Assembly: GCF_032144095.1 (NCBI RefSeq)
Contig: NZ_JAVSNJ010000001.1
Span: 434,001 to 498,000 of the forward strand
Reading direction: 5' to 3'
DNA length: 64,000 nt
Source: Sphaerochaeta sp032144095
GTDB lineage: Bacteria > Spirochaetota > Spirochaetia > Sphaerochaetales > Sphaerochaetaceae
Each line of letters starts with the position of its first letter. Position 1 is the first letter of the stretch. Below the pieces are notes generated by a model. The model was not told the DNA's origin. It saw nothing but the letters and a program-made list of their open reading frames with translations, and ran no database searches. Shown piece after piece: positions 59,245 through 64,000 of the stretch. The position numbers and the translations under genes were made by a program.

Positions 59245-60888
59245 CTATTTTTGCTCGACAAACGAGAGTGAGCCATCCTCATTCTCCACAATTGCCAGGG
59301 TCTGTGGTGATCGTCTTGGATGTTTTTCGAGGAACTTCTCGATGTGCATGGTATCAAGCAGGGCCAGTTCGTCTAGCTCATAGTCGATGGTTATGACAGG
59401 ATTCTCCCCTGTCTCACGGAGAAATGCCACACCCTGATGGAGCTCCATGAAAGAGAGTAGTGGTGGCAGATACTTCTCCCGTTTGAGTTTTTTCAGCAGT
59501 GAGCGGGCAAACTGTTCCTGCAGGTCATAGATTTCCATCCCCAACTGCCCGGAGCCCTGCTTCTCCTTGATGAAGTCGGTATAGGATGCAACATGGGTAA
59601 ACAGGGCGCTTGGCGTGCATTGGGCTGCCTCACAGAGGGTGTGTAGCCACATGCTTGCTTCACCCTTGGTATAGAAGAGGTCGCAGGCATCCTTGAGCCT
59701 CAGGGCCTTTGCGATCTCCTCGCTCGTGTAGGTGGGTGTCGATATGACGGTATAGGGAGCCTCGGCCTGATGGAGGGTTCCCAGCTCTTGGGCATCATCG
59801 GCTAGCTGGGTCCCCGGCAGCAGCGACAGGGCAAAGATGTCGATGTTGCTTGGCTTGCACCCGACGGCGTAGTCGAGGCTTTTGCAGAAGAGGGTGTAGG
59901 AGTCATGGGGAAGTCCGATGATGAGGTCCAGCCCAAAGACGATTCCCCGTTGGTTGAGCAGGTCTATCTTCTGCTTGAAGAGGACGGGATCGAATCGTCG
60001 GTTGATGGCTTTGAGTACCTGGACATCCGAGCTTTGCAACCCTATCTGCAGTGAGCACTTGAGACGGGAAAACAGGTCGGCCAGCTGCTTGTCCAGCAGT
60101 TCAGCCCTGAGCTCAAAGATGAAATGGATCGCCTGGGCTTTCTCGGCCAAGAGGGAGAGCATCTGTACTGTCCGTTTCTTGTCCATATTGAAGGTAGGGT
60201 CGAGGATGAACACCTCTTCGACCTGGTTTTCCAGGAGGTAGTCCAGCTCCTCACTGACCCGTTCATACTTGAACTGGCGTACCGACCGTATCCCTTTTGA
60301 TTCAAAGCAGAAGGCACAGCTGAACGGGCAGCCGCGGGTCATCTCCCACAAGAGGGAAGAACCGGGCTTTGCAAAGGAGTTTGCCGAGCCTGAGAGCAGC
60401 ACGGAGTCTAGGGTCGAAAGGTCAAGGGGGTAGGCATAGGTGACCTCCCCTCCCTGGGTAAGGATGCCCTGTCCTTCCGGCTTCTTGCCTGCTAGAAGCT
60501 GGGAGAGGGCAAGGGTGGTTGTCTCCTCTCCTTCCCCTAGGGTGAGGAATGAATAGAGGGAAAAATCGAAGCTCAGGGGGTTCGCGGTAACTTCCGTGCC
60601 GCCTGCAAAGAGGATTGCCTCTGGCCTTGCCCTCTTGAGCGTTTGTGCAAACTGGTCAAACCAGGACCGGTTCCAGAGATAGATTGAGCATCCCACATGG
60701 GTAAAACCACTTCTTGCACTCTCCAAGGCGGAGGCGATAGGGTCATCGTCCAAGGAGTAGGACCCAAGGGAGCAAGGGCTCTCTTTGAGTTGTATATGGT
60801 GTTGTATTGCTGTCTGGATGGTGAGCGCCCCTAGGGGGAAACTGAGGTTTCCCTCTTCGAGACAGCATGATACGATCTGAATTTTCAT
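59245..60888 (-). CDS. B12-binding domain radical SAM protein
   Basis: 547 residues from ATG 60888. N-terminal cobalamin-binding-like fold (KIQIVSCCLEEGNLSFPLGA, then GFTHVGCSIYLWNRSWFDQF and AILFAGGTEVTANP), without the D-x-H-x-x-G motif, so B12 would bind base-on if at all. Radical SAM motif TRGCPFSCAFCFESKG (C-x3-C-x2-C) near residue 200, followed by VEEVFILDPTFNMDKKR. The last 200 residues match the long tail (DUF4080-like) of this group. The gene runs alone on the minus strand. The substrate is not inferable; such enzymes often methylate unactivated carbons. Confidence 0.82.
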   Translation of the reverse strand: MKIQIVSCCLEEGNLSFPLGALTIQTAIQHHIQLKESPCSLGSYSLDDDPIASALESARSGFTHVGCSIYLWNRSWFDQFAQTLKRARPEAILFAGGTEVTANPLSFDFSLYSFLTLGEGEETTTLALSQLLAGKKPEGQGILTQGGEVTYAYPLDLSTLDSVLLSGSANSFAKPGSSLLWEMTRGCPFSCAFCFESKGIRSVRQFKYERVSEELDYLLENQVEEVFILDPTFNMDKKRTVQMLSLLAEKAQAIHFIFELRAELLDKQLADLFSRLKCSLQIGLQSSDVQVLKAINRRFDPVLFKQKIDLLNQRGIVFGLDLIIGLPHDSYTLFCKSLDYAVGCKPSNIDIFALSLLPGTQLADDAQELGTLHQAEAPYTVISTPTYTSEEIAKALRLKDACDLFYTKGEASMWLHTLCEAAQCTPSALFTHVASYTDFIKEKQGSGQLGMEIYDLQEQFARSLLKKLKREKYLPPLLSFMELHQGVAFLRETGENPVITIDYELDELALLDTMHIEKFLEKHPRRSPQTLAIVENEDGSLSFVEQK

Positions 60889-60961
60889 GAGACGATAGTA
60901 GCGGCTACGCCTCTCTCTTGCAAGCACATAGCAACGGTGATAGAGTTTGTCAGGAGTGTTT

Positions 60962-61801
60962 ATGAAACGCCTGGTGCTCATCATGCTCTCTCTTATAGCC
61001 TTTTTGTCTCCTCTTTCTTCCATGGAAGCTAGAATCCTTGGGAGTTTTCCCAATCAGGTGGAGGTAGGCTGGGACAGTGTCAAGGGTGCTGTGTGGTATG
61101 ACCTCTATCTCGATAGCAAGCCAATGAAGCGGGTAAAGGCATCGCAGCACAGCCAGAGGCTTGGGTCAAATGAGGAGAGTCTGCAGTCCAATAGGGAGTA
61201 CAAGCTCCTCGTGGCTGCGCGGGATGCAAAGAATGTGACCCTGGCAGCTACCGAGATTACGGCTAGGACAACTAGTTGGGCAGGGGACTATTATTGGGTA
61301 AACCTCACTGAGGATGACAACGACGGAAAATGCAGGCTTCTGCATCTGGAGGTTCGGGATAGCGAGGGTTCGCTTGAGTTGTACGGGCATTTTCCAAAGG
61401 AACCTGATAGACCCTTGTTGATATTCCCCCTGGTTCCCTTTTCCTCTGAATATCCTGAGTACTCCTATGATGGGCAAGGGCCGGTGGAACTCGCCTATAG
61501 GACCAATGCCGAGGTGTTCAATTCCACCAATATCCAGCCACGGAGTTGGAGGATTCTGGAACTTGAGGAAAAAAATTCAAGCCTGCGGACAAAAATTTCT
61601 ACCAAGGTGGGAATCTTCTCCTTCAAGACAGAATCGTTGTTGTCCTTTATGGTTTCTGAAACGGGAGAAAAAAAGGTATTATTTCATAATACGGGTGACG
61701 GATTGGCTTCCAGTGGAATTTTCCGCTCCCCCAATCCTGGAGAGGATGGGGTCTTTGTTTTTGTGGAAAAGGGGAGTTTGGCAGACATTCCCAAAAAATA
61801 A
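60962..61801 (+). CDS. secreted protein of unknown function, fibronectin-III-like start
   Basis: 279 residues from ATG 60962 (AGGAG upstream). Signal peptide KRLVLIMLSLIAFLSPLSS. The first 90 residues after cleavage resemble an FN3-like strand set (NQVEVGWDSVKGAVWYDLYL, then YKLLVAARDAKNVTL). The remaining 170 residues are beta-rich and unrecognised (YYWVNLTEDDNDGKCRLLHL, WRILELEEKNSSLRTK). Divergent from the radical SAM gene. Probable periplasmic protein; no function proposed. Confidence 0.7.
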   Translation: MKRLVLIMLSLIAFLSPLSSMEARILGSFPNQVEVGWDSVKGAVWYDLYLDSKPMKRVKASQHSQRLGSNEESLQSNREYKLLVAARDAKNVTLAATEITARTTSWAGDYYWVNLTEDDNDGKCRLLHLEVRDSEGSLELYGHFPKEPDRPLLIFPLVPFSSEYPEYSYDGQGPVELAYRTNAEVFNSTNIQPRSWRILELEEKNSSLRTKISTKVGIFSFKTESLLSFMVSETGEKKVLFHNTGDGLASSGIFRSPNPGEDGVFVFVEKGSLADIPKK

Positions 61802-61805
61802 TGCG

Positions 61806-61834
61806 TTGACAAAACCATTCTGCGGCATTATATA
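61806..61834 (+). promoter_or_regulatory. topA promoter
   Basis: TTGACA (61806-61811), 17 bp, TATATA (61829-61834), with the start near 61841. It begins 4 bp after the preceding stop codon. Confidence 0.75.
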
Positions 61835-61876
61835 GTTGTAAGCTACAAGGTTTCGAGGCATTGAGGAGTGAACTGC

Positions 61877-64000
61877 ATGGATGATTCTAAAGTTCTCATC
61901 ATCGTAGAATCGCCGACAAAGGCGAAGACGATAACAAAATTTCTTCCTTCGACATATACAGTCGTAGCAAGCAAGGGCCATATCCGCGATCTTCCGGAGA
62001 ATCATATGGCAATTGATGTTGCTAATGGCTTTGCGTGTGAATATCAGGTGGTTGAAGGCAAGGAGTCTTTGATCAGGGAACTCAAAAAAAGCCTCAAGGG
62101 TGCTGACAAGCTGCTACTGGCAACTGATGAGGACCGCGAGGGGGAGAGTATCTCCTGGCATCTGGCTGAGGTTCTCAAGCCAAAAATTCCCTACCAGAGA
62201 ATGGTGTTTCATGAAATTACCAAGAGTGCCATCCAGAAGGCCCTTACCAGCGGTAGGGACATCGATGAAAATCTGGTGCATGCCCAGGAAGGACGTAGGG
62301 TGGTTGACCGCCTCTTTGGCTATACCCTCTCTCCTACCTTGTGGAAGAAGCTTGCTAACAAGAAGCTCTCTGCAGGAAGGGTGCAGTCTGTGGGGTTGCG
62401 CCTGACAGTTGAGCGTGAAAGGCAGAGGATCGACTTTTCCCAGAGCACCTATTTCGATGCCAAGGCTGACCTGCTATCCTCCTCGAAGCAGGGCTTTGAG
62501 GCAAGGCTTACCTCCTACGAGGGGATGAGCCTAGCAGGGGGAAAGGACTTCGATTCCATTACCGGTGCCTATAAGGGCAATGGGAAGAAATTGCTGCTGG
62601 ACAGGGAGAAGGTTGATGCCATTGTGGCAGAGCTGAAGGGTGCAAGCTACGAGATCGCCGACATCCAGAGAAAACCGTTTGTCACCAGGCCCAGCATCCC
62701 CTTTACCACCAGTACCTTGCAGCAGGATGCCATCAAGAAACTGCGCATCAGTGCTTCTGATACCATGCGTATCGCCCAGAAGCTCTATGAAAGCGGCTAT
62801 ATCACCTACATGCGTACCGACAGCCCCACCCTCAGCCAGGAAGGGACCCAGGCAGCACGAGCCCTGGTGAAGAGGCTGTATGGGGATGACTATCTCTCCC
62901 CTTCAGCGAGGTACTTTGCCGCGAAGAAGAATTCAGGGGCACAGGAGGCCCACGAGGCCATCCGTCCCTCTGGTGATAGCTTTGCCATCCCATCGGAGAC
63001 AAACCTCTCAGGCAAGGACCTTGCCCTCTATGAGCTAATCTGGAAGCGTACCCTCGCTTCCCAGATGGCTGATGCAAAGAAGGCCACCACCAGCGTCTCC
63101 ATCAAGGCCAAGGATGCCCTGTTTACCGCAACGGGGACCGAGATCGTGTTCCCGGGCTTCCTGAGGGCCTATGTGGAAGGTTCTGATGATCCTGATGCGG
63201 CTTTGGAGGATAAGGAAACCCTGCTCCCTCCTCTCTCTGTCGGGGAAATTTGTCCCCTGGCCTCTTTGACAAGCCTCGAGCACCAGACAAAACCTCCTGC
63301 CAGATACACTGAGGCTTCTCTTGTGCAGGAACTTGAGAATAGGGGCATCGGTAGGCCATCAACCTATGCTACAATACTCAAGACACTCATGGACCGTAAG
63401 TATGTGGTCAAGGAAGGGTCTGCCTTGGCTCCAACCTTCATCGGGTTTGGTGTTTGCCAGTTTCTTGAGATGCATTTCAAGCAGTTCATCGACTATGATT
63501 TTACCTCCAACATGGAGAATGCCCTGGACCAGATTGCTGAAGGAGAGCTGGATAAAGTAGCCTTCCTCAAGGATTTCTTCCTGGGCGACCAAGGGTTGGA
63601 GAACCAGAACAAGGTGCAGATGGAGAAGGACAACAAGGTGGCTTCGAAGACGTTGAGCCTTAGCCATATCAGTGAGGAGAATCCGGTCATGATCGGCCCC
63701 TACGGCCCCTATGTGCAGGGTCCTGAGGTCGATGGCAAGGGCCAGTACATCTCGTTGCCCAACACATGGTTGCCGGGTTCCATCACTGATGAGGATGTAA
63801 AGGCCCTTATCGCCAAGGGGAAGGTGAAGGCCGAACCTGATGAACTGGGTATTGGAGTGGTGAAAGGGGAGGCTGTACAGCTGATGGATGGCCGGTTTGG
63901 CCCATACTGGCAGGAAGGCAGTGGAAAGGATGCCAAGAGGGCCAGTGTTCCCAAGTGGGTTGCGGATAGCAGCCGGGAGCATGAGCTTGAGATAGCCAAC
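61877..64000 (+). CDS. topA: DNA topoisomerase I, 5' part (runs off the window)
   Basis: The first 708 codons of a type IA topoisomerase, which relaxes negative supercoils. GAGGAG lies 8 bp before ATG 61877. The Toprim domain is at the start (VLIIVESPTKAKTITKFL, GHIRDLP, LATDEDREGESISWHL); LSAGRVQSVGLRL is the central block; the catalytic tyrosine is Tyr311 in YITYMRTDS. NRGIGRPSTYATIL follows. The frame is open to base 64000, so the end of the C-terminal region with any zinc fingers lies beyond the window. Confidence 0.97.
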   Translation, partial: MDDSKVLIIVESPTKAKTITKFLPSTYTVVASKGHIRDLPENHMAIDVANGFACEYQVVEGKESLIRELKKSLKGADKLLLATDEDREGESISWHLAEVLKPKIPYQRMVFHEITKSAIQKALTSGRDIDENLVHAQEGRRVVDRLFGYTLSPTLWKKLANKKLSAGRVQSVGLRLTVERERQRIDFSQSTYFDAKADLLSSSKQGFEARLTSYEGMSLAGGKDFDSITGAYKGNGKKLLLDREKVDAIVAELKGASYEIADIQRKPFVTRPSIPFTTSTLQQDAIKKLRISASDTMRIAQKLYESGYITYMRTDSPTLSQEGTQAARALVKRLYGDDYLSPSARYFAAKKNSGAQEAHEAIRPSGDSFAIPSETNLSGKDLALYELIWKRTLASQMADAKKATTSVSIKAKDALFTATGTEIVFPGFLRAYVEGSDDPDAALEDKETLLPPLSVGEICPLASLTSLEHQTKPPARYTEASLVQELENRGIGRPSTYATILKTLMDRKYVVKEGSALAPTFIGFGVCQFLEMHFKQFIDYDFTSNMENALDQIAEGELDKVAFLKDFFLGDQGLENQNKVQMEKDNKVASKTLSLSHISEENPVMIGPYGPYVQGPEVDGKGQYISLPNTWLPGSITDEDVKALIAKGKVKAEPDELGIGVVKGEAVQLMDGRFGPYWQEGSGKDAKRASVPKWVADSSREHELEIAN

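Overview
The window looks like chromosomal DNA of a free-living, fermentative spirochaete, most likely close to Sphaerochaeta. I infer this from the mid-range GC content, the short alanyl-tRNA synthetase that lacks the C-terminal C-Ala domain (typical of Borrelia and Treponema), small outer-membrane barrel paralogues, LPP20-type lipoproteins, and anaerobic redox genes (NfnAB, flavodiiron protein, Fe-S type PurF). The species name is an inference.

Layout. 1-5.1 kb: the 3' end of a PcrA/UvrD helicase, an aminotransferase-like pseudoenzyme, rplM-rpsI-recX, a PAP2 phosphatase and a DUF2202 protein. 5.1-6.6 kb: an AT-rich island with one winged-helix protein and a cluster of GTTTCATTA sites. 6.7-15 kb (mostly minus strand): trpB, trxA, a glycerate-use operon (gntP, glycerate kinase, alkD-like) and trkA-trkH; trkA lacks a normal start codon. 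15.2-21 kb: tRNA-fMet, a double FMN-reductase protein, an LPP20 lipoprotein, the three-gene AmmeMemoRadiSam operon and ywbE. 21-23.2 kb: an ABC-F ATPase and a C_GCAxxG_C_C redox protein.

23.2-34.5 kb: a tightly packed de novo purine operon, purE-C-F-M-(N fused to a PurO-type IMP cyclohydrolase)-AICAR formyltransferase-D-L. The usual bifunctional PurH is split between two genes. A group of TTGTTGCA half-sites lies upstream. 34.5-39.9 kb: a DsrE-like protein, hsp20 behind a sigma-54 type promoter, a cupin, nfnAB, a PTS EIIA-like protein and 5-formyl-THF cyclo-ligase. 39.9-41.6 kb: ECF transporter T and A subunits and tRNA-Phe. 41.7-44.8 kb: a nitrosative/oxidative stress module in which an Fnr-type regulator with N-terminal cysteines is followed by ric and fprA behind a well-placed FNR-type box.

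44.8-54.1 kb: dprA, alaS, an MFS carrier, two DUF1801 paralogues, rlmN, an OPT transporter and two small outer-membrane barrels. 54.1-55.8 kb: an AT-rich two-gene unit, a SatD protein plus a DUF3307 membrane protein, preceded by about five tandem 28-29 bp repeats. I read the SatD N-terminus as a palm (class III cyclase-like) domain joined to a helix-turn-helix; this is the best candidate here for an under-described system. 55.8-64 kb: divergent hflX and ychF, a lipoprotein, a B12-binding radical SAM enzyme, a secreted protein and the start of topA.

Several genes (alaS, rlmN, hflX, the EIIA-like gene, the winged-helix gene) have a promoter placed so that transcription should begin at or within a few bases of the start codon, with no Shine-Dalgarno site. 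This suggests that leaderless mRNAs are used beside normal ones.
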